A stretch of 64,000 bases of DNA from Marisa cornuarietis (lineage: Eukaryota > Mollusca > Gastropoda > Architaenioglossa > Ampullariidae): contig SMMW01000046.1 in the NCBI GenBank assembly GCA_004794655.1, positions 1,834,001 to 1,898,000 on the forward strand, in the 5' to 3' direction. Positions 25,101-33,577 of this stretch are shown here, piece by piece (position 1 is the first letter of the stretch; each line of letters begins with the position of its first letter). Under the pieces are notes generated by a model that saw only the letters and a list, made by a program, of their open reading frames with translations, searched no databases and had not been told where the DNA came from. A program made the translations under genes and the position numbers.

Positions 25101-25842
25101 CTGTCGTGGGTTTGTTTCGTTTGGTACAGAGTCGGGTGAAAGTGTGTCTTCGATTCAGTGTTTGTGATTCCCCTGGGACTTAGTGGTAGAAGGTTGGCAG
25201 TTAATTATTTATCTTTGAGAATTTTGCAAAGCGGTTGTACTTATTTATATTTGCTCAGTGTTTAAGTGTTACATGTTAAGCGTGGTGCAGTTTCCCCGTC
25301 TCCAGCTTCACGGGTCTACGGGTGTGTAAAGTTCTACCCGTAGTAAGGAATTAGCCTCTGTTTCTACTTTGCCTCTCGTCTTTATTTTCCAAGCTCACTA
25401 TTCTGTGTGAAAGTGTATGCAGAAACCGAAAGTGAGAGTGGATGTTCTCTATCCTGTAGTTATCTGTCTTGTTTTATTTTTATAAAAAAAATAATTCTGG
25501 GCCTTGCGTGTTCACTTATTAATTTATGTGAAGTCATTGGATGTTTGAATAAGTTGTCGCCCTTGGATTATTTTGATGTACTCGTACGGTACTTTAGGAT
25601 TGTTAATAGATCTAGAAATCTGAGTGACTAGTTTTGAACAAGTTAAGACTGCTATTGATGTTATTTTGTAACCCAGTTGCATTCCTTGAAGATAATTTTT
25701 TTTGCCTGATTGATGTTGACATGCCAGTAGCTTAGACTTATTGCAATTCTGGTTGTATTTTCTGCCTTATTAGAAGCTTAGATAGTAGGGTGCTCCCTTT
25801 TTGTAAACACACTAGAGTAATTGTGTTGGATAGGTGTTAACC
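25101..25842 (+). other. Long untranslated leader of the retrotransposon
   Basis: About 740 bp separate the primer site from the first good Gag start codon. It contains only short open frames, the longest about 74 codons at 25407-25631 and AT-rich. Packaging or translation signals may lie here, but I cannot identify them. Confidence 0.7.
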
Positions 25843-26073
25843 ATGGCTGAATCCGTTAGGGAGGTAGCCGACTTTATGAAAGAAGGACAACTGTTGGGAT
25901 TGAAAGAAGAAGCCCTTACAAAGTATGTATTTCAGTGCATTGAAAGGCAGGACAGATATACAGAAAGATTAGCCAGAGAGAAAGAAGCAGAAAGATTAGC
26001 CAGAGAGAAAGAAGCAGAAAGATTAGCCAGAGAGAAAGAAGCAGAAAGATTAGACAAAGAGAGAAGCAGATAG
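25843..26073 (+). pseudogene. gag: Gag, N-terminal part, ends at a premature stop
   Basis: I place the start at ATG 25843 because its context is ACCATGG. The frame also opens nine bases earlier, but only with a non-ATG codon. The product starts MAESVREVADFMKEG and then enters a charged repeat of nine residues, LAREKEAER, encoded by 27-bp tandem units. The frame ends at TAG 26071-26073. Two bases appear to be missing from one 27-bp unit at about 26060, because the same repeat style continues in the +1-shifted frame. Whether this is a mutation in this copy, an assembly error or a programmed shift is unresolved. A lesion within a tandem repeat is the simplest explanation. Confidence 0.8.
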
Positions 26074-26190
26074 ATTAGAAAAAGAAGCTGACAGGATAGC
26101 TAAAGAAAAAGAAGCTGACAGGATAGCTAAAGAAAAAGAAGCTGACAGGATAGCTAAAGAAAAAGAAGCTGAAAGGGCCGCAAGAGAAAG
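25970..26190 (+). repeat. 27-bp tandem repeat encoding a charged helix in Gag
   Basis: The first units encode ERLAREKEA and the later ones DRIAKEKEA. Together they give about seven to eight 9-residue units rich in Glu, Lys and Arg. Such sequences form single alpha-helices or coiled coils. Unit types change at about 26080, close to the frame break. Confidence 0.9.
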
Positions 26191-26983
26191 AGAGGCCGAG
26201 CGTCAGTTCGAATTAGAGAAACTACGTTTAGAGAGAGAGACCGATTCCAGCGCGACGAGGAGTAATGGGAACCAAACCCCAAAAGGACTCACACATAAAC
26301 TCCCCGCCTTCAAAGAGGACGAAGACGATATCAACGCATTTTTGAATCGATTTGAGGCTCAGGCGCAGTCCCTTAAATGGACCAGAGATATCTGGCCATT
26401 ACAAATCGCCACTTCTTTTCACGGAGAAGCCCTCCAGCTATATGATAACCTATGTGTACAGGGCCCCGTGGATTATGATGTGCTCAAAAGAGAACTATTA
26501 CTCAAGTTTCAGTGCACAGCCGAAGGATACAGAGAAAAATTTAGATCGGTGAAACCCCAATCTCAAGAGTCAATGCATTCTTTTCAAGCCCGACTAATCG
26601 GATTGTTCAACAGGTGGATTGACTTATCCAAAGTCCAAAAAACTTATGAAGGATTGCATGATCTGCTAGTCAGAGAACAAATACTGCAAAGTGTATCTAG
26701 AGATTTAGCCGTATTTCTGAGAGAAAGAGATTTTCAGAACGCTAATGAAATGATTGACAGTGCTGAACGTTATCGCCAAGCACACCCCAGAAATCTCCGG
26801 CAAGACGAACAGAAACTATCATGTTCGCAAATGTGGGACAAGCCACTCCTCCTTCTTCACCGCCAGCTCGCCCAAAGCAGGACAGACACCAATTTACTTC
26901 TCCTCGATCTTCAAGACAACGAAATACTCCTCCCTACAGAAGGAATGAATCATGGAGGACTCCACCCCACTCCCCACCAATAA
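26054..26983 (+). pseudogene. gag: Gag, capsid part with SCAN-like segment, frame-shifted from its N-terminus
   Basis: This frame is open from 26054 but its first internal ATG is at 26342, so it reads as the continuation of the Gag N-terminus. After the charged repeats, the segment beginning LPAFKEDEDDINAFLNRFE (about 26305) matches the start of the Ty3/Gmr1 capsid. Further on, HDLLVREQILQSVSRDLAVF (about 26660-26720) resembles the SCAN fold, which is established as derived from the capsid C-terminal domain of Gmr1-like elements. Near the end the frame runs past the point (about 26767) where the next frame opens, and from there its translation is leucine-rich and unlike Gag. The overlap of about 217 bp with the downstream frame fits a -1 shift. 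I see no canonical slippery heptamer in it. Confidence 0.8.
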
Positions 26984-28554
26984 GAACAGTTCCGAAGGAA
27001 GCACCAACGACCATATATGATCGAAACAGCCCTTGTCATCCTGATCGTTGGAAACCACCACGACGTTGCTTCAACTGTGGAGGACTTGGACATATAGCCA
27101 AGGTTTGTCCAAGCTATAGACCCCAAGATAACACAAATGGAAATTGGAAAAATGAGAGCAACCCAACCCCAGCCAATGTTGCTATTATGTGTTCAGTCAC
27201 CGACGAGGAAGAATTGGGTAAACTACATCTGTATCCAGGACGGATTAGGGGACAGCAAGTTAAGGTGCTACGCGACTCAGGTGCAACCATCTCCGGTATA
27301 CGAGCCTCCTTGGTTCAACCACAGGACCGACTGAACGGGAAACAATCTTGTATTACCTTTGGTGGAAAGGTTGAAACCTTCCCTCTAGCACGTGTTCCAG
27401 TAGAGACACCTTTCTTCAATGGAGACCTGAAATGTTGTGTCATCGAAAATCCAGTTGTCGATCTAATCATTGGAAACACGAGAGGTACAAAACGGGTGGT
27501 ATTTGATGTACAAGAGAAAGAGTCAGAACCAACAGCAGCGGTTACCACACGCGCGCAATTCCAACGCCAGATGCAGGGACCTCAACCCCTAACTCTACCA
27601 CCAGTTCAATGGAATATAAAGAAGAACAACCGAATGGAATTACAGCAAAGCGATTCCTCACTAGAGAACATAAAAGAAGATGCAGAAGGTCGTGAGTGTA
27701 GACTGCCGTTAGAGATCAGGGACAAAGAAATTGCTCAACTCAAGGCCGAGATGGATGTTAACCAAAAGAAAAGAGATCGATTGGCTGTACTGTGCCAACA
27801 ACAGAAGTCGACCATTGGTGAGTTGAAAGAAAAGATTCATGAATTGGAGTTGAGACGTAAGCATCAGTGTGATGACCTACTGAAAGCCTCAGCAGATATC
27901 AGAACCTTCAAGGAACGAGAGGAAAGACTCAGGAAAGATCTTGATAATACTATCACAAGATTGAATTCTCTGGAAGGAAACACCGAGGCAGAAAGAACAG
28001 CTCATCTGGAAACGAAATTCAACTCAGAAAGCTTAAAGCTTCGTGTTAGAGACCTGGAAGGATCTCTGGAAGTCGAGAAATTAAACAGTGTGGAGGCTAA
28101 CCGAGCCGTGGAACGTTTGACAAAGCAAATGAGAGAACTCGAACAAAGACTTGGTGATAGGAGAGAAACTCAAAAGGAATATCTGGGATTGAAACGCCAG
28201 TTAGTAGAAGACATAGCAGAGAAGAAGATACTCATTGGCATCTTGTCAAAAGATCGTGAAATCCATCAGAAGAGTTTCACAGAACCCATAACAGGGCTGG
28301 GGACAGCCAAGAAAGAACCGGTATTTGTAGAGGACTCCAATGTAACACTTTTCAAGGAGTTACAATACCTACTGCTGAGCTTCGAACTGGTAGGCAAGAA
28401 CAAAAGGATGAAAATCACGAGAGTTCGCAAGAAAAGAAAAACAGCAACACCATCTGCTCTTGTAAAAAAAAAAAACTTTAAACACACTTTGATCGCCTAT
28501 CGTCGTGAACTGGATACCACAGCAGAAGAGTTGTCTAAATCTATAAAGAAGTGA
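26767..28554 (+). CDS. pro: CCHC knuckle, aspartic protease and coiled-coil polyprotein segment
   Basis: The frame opens at 26767, and its first ATG is at 26821 (577 codons from there). It starts with a proline-rich linker. The knuckle CFNCGGLGHIAKVC (27067-27108) has the exact C-x2-C-x4-H-x4-C spacing of a retroelement nucleocapsid. The protease follows, with catalytic DSGA at 27274-27285 (context VLRDSGAT) and the later hydrophobic VDLIIGN near 27460. This resembles the active-site and flap-end pattern of Gmr1-like proteases. A linker containing VTTRAQ and then SDSSLENIKEDAEGRE (to about 27700) looks like the normal region leading into integrase. From about 27700 to the TGA at 28552 the product is a heptad-rich, Lys/Glu/Leu-rich coiled coil of about 285 residues with no integrase motif. 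Translation would need a frameshift from Gag. Confidence 0.85.
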   Translation, partial: TLSPSTPQKSPARRTETIMFANVGQATPPSSPPARPKQDRHQFTSPRSSRQRNTPPYRRNESWRTPPHSPPIRTVPKEAPTTIYDRNSPCHPDRWKPPRRCFNCGGLGHIAKVCPSYRPQDNTNGNWKNESNPTPANVAIMCSVTDEEELGKLHLYPGRIRGQQVKVLRDSGATISGIRASLVQPQDRLNGKQSCITFGGKVETFPLARVPVETPFFNGDLKCCVIENPVVDLIIGNTRGTKRVVFDVQEKESEPTAAVTTRAQFQRQMQGPQPLTLPPVQWNIKKNNRMELQQSDSSLENIKEDAEGRECRLPLEIRDKEIAQLKAEMDVNQKKRDRLAVLCQQQKSTIGELKEKIHELELRRKHQCDDLLKASADIRTFKEREERLRKDLDNTITRLNSLEGNTEAERTAHLETKFNSESLKLRVRDLEGSLEVEKLNSVEANRAVERLTKQMRELEQRLGDRRETQKEYLGLKRQLVEDIAEKKILIGILSKDREIHQKSFTEPITGLGTAKKEPVFVEDSNVTLFKELQYLLLSFELVGKNKRMKITRVRKKRKTATPSALVKKKNFKHTLIAYRRELDTTAEELSKSIKK

Positions 28555-28590
28555 AAAAAAAGTGAACAAGTAATCGATATATTCAAGGAA
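27700..28590 (+). other. Foreign coiled-coil insert occupying the integrase position
   Basis: The translated sequence has long uninterrupted heptads, for example RDLEGSLEVEKLNSVEANRA and later MRELEQRLGDRRE. It ends in basic stretches such as KNKRMKITRVRKKRKT. It contains neither the HHCC zinc site nor the DDE core of an integrase. After TGA 28552-28554 the same frame continues with coding-like text (SEQVIDIFKEM) to about 28590, where integrase-like sequence resumes in another frame. A 12-base A run at 28463-28474 lies inside. The absence of introns and its in-frame entry after the protease suggest capture of a spliced host mRNA. The composition is like large cytoskeletal or centrosomal coiled-coil proteins, but I cannot name the donor gene. 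Confidence 0.75.
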
Positions 28591-28594
28591 ATGA

Positions 28595-28642
28595 TTAAAC
28601 CAGAAGACCTACTACATAAACATGCTAAAACAATACCCTCGA
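28595..28642 (+). pseudogene. Remnant of the integrase C-terminal end
   Basis: In the same frame as RT, and directly upstream of it, the translation reads LNQKTYYINMLKQYPRR. The KTY-x-x-N-M-L-K-x-Y pattern is the conserved closing motif of the integrase C-terminal (GPY/F) region in Ty3-type elements. Nothing of the zinc or catalytic domains remains upstream, and a TGA at 28592-28594 closes the frame. The fragment shows that integrase preceded RT in the ancestor. It is short, so the identification relies on both motif and position. Confidence 0.7.
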
Positions 28643-30334
28643 CGTGCAGAAGTTCCATCAGCCCTCTTCACCTACAACATTGAGAACAGTTTCTTACCCT
28701 CTAAGCTGGTCCCTTCATGTCCTCTTCCTATCCAATTCGACGACATCCTTTCCTCCCAATTCTGTCCGCAACACATGTCCGACCCCAAAGAACCTCACCA
28801 GCCACCTAGAATACCTATCATACCCATTTCCTGTAATGTGGCGATTCTTCAGCCACCCGAACCTTTTGATCCTGCAACCATACCAACAGTAACACCCACA
28901 GCTGGCGAAAGTGTCAAGGACATACAAATAGACCCCGAATTACCATCTCCTCGACGACTGGAACTACAAGAAATCTTTAACCAATATGAAAATGTACTGA
29001 CCACCAAACCAGGTTTGTTCCAAGGGAACGTGGAACATGAAATAAAACTGATAGAAGAAAGGGTAATAAAACAAAAACCCTACCCAGTCCCATTTGCTCT
29101 ACAACAACAAATCGAGAGTGAAGTGGACTCTATGTTAGAACTAGGAGTTATTGAACCATCCACCTCGCCATACTCGTCACCTGTTTTACTAGTAAAGAAA
29201 AGGGACGGAACGATGCGTTTCTGTGTGGATTATCGAGCACTGAACCAAATCACCCAGTTTGATGCGGAACCCATCCCCGACCCGGAAGCCGTATACGTCA
29301 GTTTGGCGACTGCAAAATTTTTCACAAAAATTGATCTAACAAAAGGGTATTGGCAAATTCCCGTTAAGAAGGAAGACCGTCCTAAGACCGCCTTTCAAAC
29401 CACTAAAGGCCTCTTTCAGTGGACCAGAATGCCTTTCGGTTTAGTAACAGCTCCCGCCACGTTCGCCCGGGCTATGCGTTCACTACACTTGGAAAAACAC
29501 GCCACTCGTCATTTCTTTGATGATTTACTCACCGGAAGTGATGATTGGGAAAGTCATCTAATGCATCTCCAAGGAGTATTGAGGACTCTAGCCAAATTCC
29601 AACTGACAGCCAGGCCTTCGAAAATCAACGCCGGCTATCAACAAATATTATACCTAGGCCATCAGTTAGGACGAGGGATAATGAAACCTGATCGATCCCT
29701 TATTCAAAAGATCCTTTACATCCAGACTCCTAGGTCTAAGAAACAGATTCGATCTCTCATTGGACTCATTAGCTACTACCGAAGATACATCGCTAACTTC
29801 TCTGAAGTTATTGCACCGATATCGGATCTCGTGAAAGGAGACAGGCCCCGATCTATTCAATGGACTTCAGAGTGTAAATCTGCTTTAGAAAAGATCCAGG
29901 TTCTCCTCTCAAGCTATCCCATTTTGAGGCTACCAGACTTTACATTGCCGTTCTTACTGCAGACTGACGCTAGTGCAGTAGGGCTAGGGGCAGTGTTGCT
30001 CCAACCCCATGATGACAGTTTCTTACCCGTCATATATGTGAGTAGAAAATTACTGGATAGAGAGAAGAGATACAGCACAGTAGAAAGAGAGTGTTTAGCC
30101 ATAGTATGGTCTGTTCTGAAGCTGTCTAGATATTTGTATGGGAGACAGTTTACCCTACATACTGATCACAAGCCCCTATCGTTCCTCACATCTAATCCTT
30201 ATAAGAATGCCAGAGTGATGCGGTGGGCTTTAGCCCTCCAGGAGTTTAAGTTTGATATTCAGCCGATTAAGGGGACCTCTAATAAATTAGCCGATGCCTT
30301 ATCAAGGGCTGAAATGGATCAAGAAATTTCATAG
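28622..30334 (+). CDS. pol: Reverse transcriptase and RNase H of the retrotransposon
   Basis: A 570-codon frame starts at ATG 28622, inside the integrase remnant. About 140 residues of proline-rich linker come first. RT runs from about 29060 to 29680, with KRDGTMRFCVDYRALNQ, FFTKIDLTKGYWQIPV and MPFGLVTAPATF. The catalytic box is FFDD at 29513-29524, where YxDD or FxDD is usual. The connection segment then leads to RNase H, with LLQTDASAVGLGAVL (first Asp), STVERECLAIVW (Glu), LHTDHKPL (Asp) and NKLADALSR (last Asp) up to the stop at 30332-30334. All expected catalytic acids are present, so this part looks enzymatically intact. It is out of frame with the protease and coiled coil, so expression would need recoding or reinitiation. 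Confidence 0.93.
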   Translation: MLKQYPRRAEVPSALFTYNIENSFLPSKLVPSCPLPIQFDDILSSQFCPQHMSDPKEPHQPPRIPIIPISCNVAILQPPEPFDPATIPTVTPTAGESVKDIQIDPELPSPRRLELQEIFNQYENVLTTKPGLFQGNVEHEIKLIEERVIKQKPYPVPFALQQQIESEVDSMLELGVIEPSTSPYSSPVLLVKKRDGTMRFCVDYRALNQITQFDAEPIPDPEAVYVSLATAKFFTKIDLTKGYWQIPVKKEDRPKTAFQTTKGLFQWTRMPFGLVTAPATFARAMRSLHLEKHATRHFFDDLLTGSDDWESHLMHLQGVLRTLAKFQLTARPSKINAGYQQILYLGHQLGRGIMKPDRSLIQKILYIQTPRSKKQIRSLIGLISYYRRYIANFSEVIAPISDLVKGDRPRSIQWTSECKSALEKIQVLLSSYPILRLPDFTLPFLLQTDASAVGLGAVLLQPHDDSFLPVIYVSRKLLDREKRYSTVERECLAIVWSVLKLSRYLYGRQFTLHTDHKPLSFLTSNPYKNARVMRWALALQEFKFDIQPIKGTSNKLADALSRAEMDQEIS

Positions 30335-30420
30335 GGCTGTAAGATAATCTTTTCGTACAACGTAACAGTTCTATTGTAGTTAGGCAAAAATGTGAACATT
30401 TTTTTTTAGGAGGGGAGGAA
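30335..30420 (+). promoter_or_regulatory. Polypurine tract and short 3' untranslated interval
   Basis: Only 86 bp lie between the RNase H stop and the 3' LTR. AGGAGGGGAGGAA at 30408-30420 abuts the LTR and is the expected primer for plus-strand DNA. It is preceded by a T8 run. There is no room for an integrase, chromodomain or envelope gene. Confidence 0.92.
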
Positions 30421-31290
30421 TGTTATGAACATGTGTTATCACCCCTGAACGTCGAAGTAACGAGGTTGTCGCCCTTGATTGAATAGCGATTATGACCCCT
30501 GGTTTGAATGTATATAGGGGGCGTTGTTTAGAAATTGGAAGAGGAAGCAGACGTGAGAGTCTGGGAGAAAGAGGAATTTGGTACAGAGGTTGGAATTAAT
30601 AGTACTGTGTGGATTAATATTAACTGTGTGAAGAAATAGCAACTGTGTGGATAAATAGTAACTGTGTGGATTAATATTAACTGTGTGAAGAAATAGCAAC
30701 TGTGTGGATAAATAGTAACTGTGTGGATACATATTAACGGTGTAAAGAAATATTAACTGTATGGAGAAAGAGTAACTGTGTGGAGAAATATTAACTGTGT
30801 GGTTCCTCGATTTACTAATTTTCTCAACTGCTGTGTGATCTCTTGAGAAGATCGTAGAACTGTGTGGATTTACCTACTGTGGAATTTTTATTGACTTGGT
30901 CATTTGTCTGCCGTTAGACTGTCGGAGTTATTTGGTGAATGTAGGCTGTCCGTATGATCAACGCCAGAGAGCAAGACTGAAAGAGGGGAACTGTTTGCCG
31001 TGTCGACTCCTTTCCCCCCCCCCAACAACAGAAGAAGAGAGAACTTGAAGGACTTTAATATAAACTGCTTAGATATATTTGTTTCGGTGCAAACTCAGTG
31101 TAGAATATTTGTGCTGAAGTTTTCTGTTGTTATTTAGTAAAGTATATATTTACGTTCACCCGATTAATAGAAACGTTCGAGCCCATGTGCAGGTCTTTGT
31201 ATTTTGTTGTGTGAAAGGACACGTGAAGAAGGCTGTGAGGTCAGTGTGTGTTGTGTGTGACCTGTCCACACTTTCCGTGCGTTCCTGACA
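30421..31290 (+). repeat. 3' long terminal repeat (870 bp)
   Basis: It is identical to the 5' LTR except at the poly-C tract near 31006-31023 (10 C here against 14, and one extra T before it). It contains the same 19-bp array at 30603-30802. Short minus-strand frames in both LTRs are translations of that array. Confidence 0.95.
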
Positions 31291-31295
31291 CTCAC
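31291..31295. repeat. Right target-site duplication of the LTR element (CTCAC)
   Basis: This is a perfect match to 24204-24208. The original target was a CT/CA-rich sequence, since ACACTCTCTCTCTC continues after it. Confidence 0.95.
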
Positions 31296-33486
31296 ACACT
31301 CTCTCTCTCTTTCTCTGATGCATGCGATGATGTGCATCTAGAAAGATAAACAGACGAGTAACCTGACTTTATAGCACTTCCGGGGGCCATCTGTAGCAGT
31401 CCTGACAGTAAAACAAGAAGGAACACAAGACAGAGAGGCAGTGCAGCTGCAGGTTTTCACGAAAAGCAACGCAGGCTCCCCAGCCACAGGGTGAGCAACC
31501 CAGCGTCCACGTGGCCTACCATTCGTGTATTAGCCAGGGGCAAAGAACTCGGCTGCCCTTCCAACGATTTCTATAGTATGGCGGGTGTCCCGCTGGTCTT
31601 TTTCAGCCAGCTGCTGAAACAGCTTCTAAAATCATCGCGGACTTAAGTTAATAATGTGCGAGCTACATCACCTGGTGTGTGCAGGTGCTAGCCCTGTGGT
31701 GACAGCAAGGTGTGTGGTGTTTGTTAGGCACAGAGTGCCGACTCTACAGTTTGTTGCTAATCACAATATAATCCAGTTTTCTCCCGCTTTGCCCTGTAAA
31801 ACACACACACAGACACAAAGCTCCCACCGAAGGTTGACATCAATTTTCCGTCCCTGTATGAAGTCTCACTACTACCTCACCAACTCACACCTTCCCAGTC
31901 TCCATTCTCCAAGAGAAGAAGACCAGACGGTATTTCCATTGAAATAAACTGTGAAGTTGGTTGTCTGTAAATGTATTTAAAACCGCCATACCGAACTTCT
32001 TTATCGACATTAGGTATCAGAGTATGCTTATCCCTTCTAAGTATGGGAATATCTAGTCTGAACTATCGCCATTCTTACACCAAGACCTACCTGACCATCC
32101 ATCACGTTTGTAAGACATTGTCAATAAGGCTCACAAGGCTCTGCCACTTGTCACAGACAGTTGTGGAAATAAAGCCAGGCATCAGACTGTCCCGCAGTGA
32201 AAATGAGACTCAAACAACGAAAGAGGAAATTGTTGCAATAACAACTGCTAGGCAGAGATAAAACAGTTCGAAGCAAGTCTGTGCCACAGACTTCAGCCCT
32301 CGACGTCATCACCAAGGTAACGAGACTATAGAGGTCAAGGCTGTGGCCATACATGAGGTCATTCATGCCTTTCCGCATCTACGCTCTCAAGAAGAAAGAA
32401 GTGAATTGTAGTCACGGATGGTCCGTGTCTGTAGCTCTTTTGTGTTTCTCTGTCGATGGCTGTCTAAAAAAAAGCAGAATCTATTTTCACTCTGTTCGCT
32501 GCCCAGGGGAGAGAATGTACAAAAGTAACACTTTTTTCTCCGATTAGATTGTGGGTTCATGGAGGCTGGTAGATGGCGAAGGGAGAACCGTTTTGGCTGC
32601 AGGAACATGGTGTCGGGGGAGGGGGGTGCTAGTTGCTTCGTTGTGGTTGCTGTTGCAGTGAGTTAGCCTCATCCCCCGATCGCCGTAAGCACCGCCACAA
32701 GGGACCGAGGGTCGAGGGTTCGCCATCCCCCACAGCCGGCAGTGAGCCTCTCCTGGCACCCTTATGATCGGTGCTTGCGATCCCTTTAACTCGATACTGT
32801 CACCTTTAGTCTCCATTTCTTGCGTCAGACGCCCTGTCTCGCTCCTAATCCAACATACAGGGATCATAAGATAATAAAAGGAAATGGACACTTGTCTAGA
32901 AAAATCCCATTTGCGATAGTTAATGCCAGTCAGACGAAACTATCGGGGCAATCCGCTGGGACGGCAGCCTGTTGTTATCACGCGTCCAGGAGCAACATTT
33001 GGCTGCAGAGGAAACCACGTGACCAACGATGCTTTTGCACTCCCTCTTCTCGTCGTAGTTTAAGCAAGGAGTACCACACTCTACTGCACTCCTGCACTTC
33101 TCTGGTGCCAGTGTGCATATCTCTTGGATGATAAAGAGCCCTACTTTTGTGACTGTAATAATGGTTTCTTAGCTGAAGCCAACATTTATGTCGCGATGTT
33201 ATTTCTGACCCCTGTAAGCAGGGGTGCGTTCCTTAGTAAGAGCAGCGCTTGCCTAACAGTCTGTACGGAACGCACTACACGATGCTGAGGAAGAACATCG
33301 GCTCATCATGGCCATTGATGGCCTTCTATGTACAAATGTGCTGCTTCATCTTCTTGAAAGACTTGCGACACGGGAGACAAACACATCCCTCTAATGGAGT
33401 GCAATGTGGAGTTACGGGTGGAGCTGTGTATTATTATTATTACTACTACCACTACTACGACTGAGCAGGATTATGTGGAACTCCGA

Positions 33487-33487
<1 letters not shown>

Positions 33488-33576
<89 letters not shown>
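33488..33576. repeat. (ATC)n trinucleotide repeat
   Basis: About 29 uninterrupted ATC units are seen. A second similarly long ATC tract lies at 50261-50331. Confidence 0.97.

Positions 33577-33577
<1 letters not shown>

Larger units (their letters stand above)
24209..31290 (+). mobile_element. Gmr1-like Ty3 LTR retrotransposon lacking integrase, with a coiled-coil domain in its place
   Basis: A 7,082-bp element consists of two near-identical LTRs starting TG and ending CA, a tRNA-Trp primer site, a polypurine tract and a 5,339-bp interior. The coding order is Gag, CCHC knuckle, protease, a long coiled coil, then reverse transcriptase and RNase H. RNase H ends only 86 bp before the 3' LTR, so no integrase follows it. 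A short fragment like the C-terminal end of an integrase lies just before RT. Ty3 elements with integrase ahead of RT form the Gmr1-like group, and the SCAN-like capsid segment also fits that group. The frames shift at about 26060, between 26767 and 26983, and at about 28550-28620, so this copy cannot make a normal Gag-Pol without recoding. The LTRs differ only around one poly-C tract, so insertion was recent. I infer mobilisation by integrase from a related intact element. No env-like frame is present. Confidence 0.9.

Noticed and set aside
26767..26983. Programmed -1 frameshift site between Gag and protease
   Set aside because: The overlap and direction fit, but I found no canonical slippery heptamer in the right register. 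A lesion or an unusual signal cannot be separated from sequence alone.
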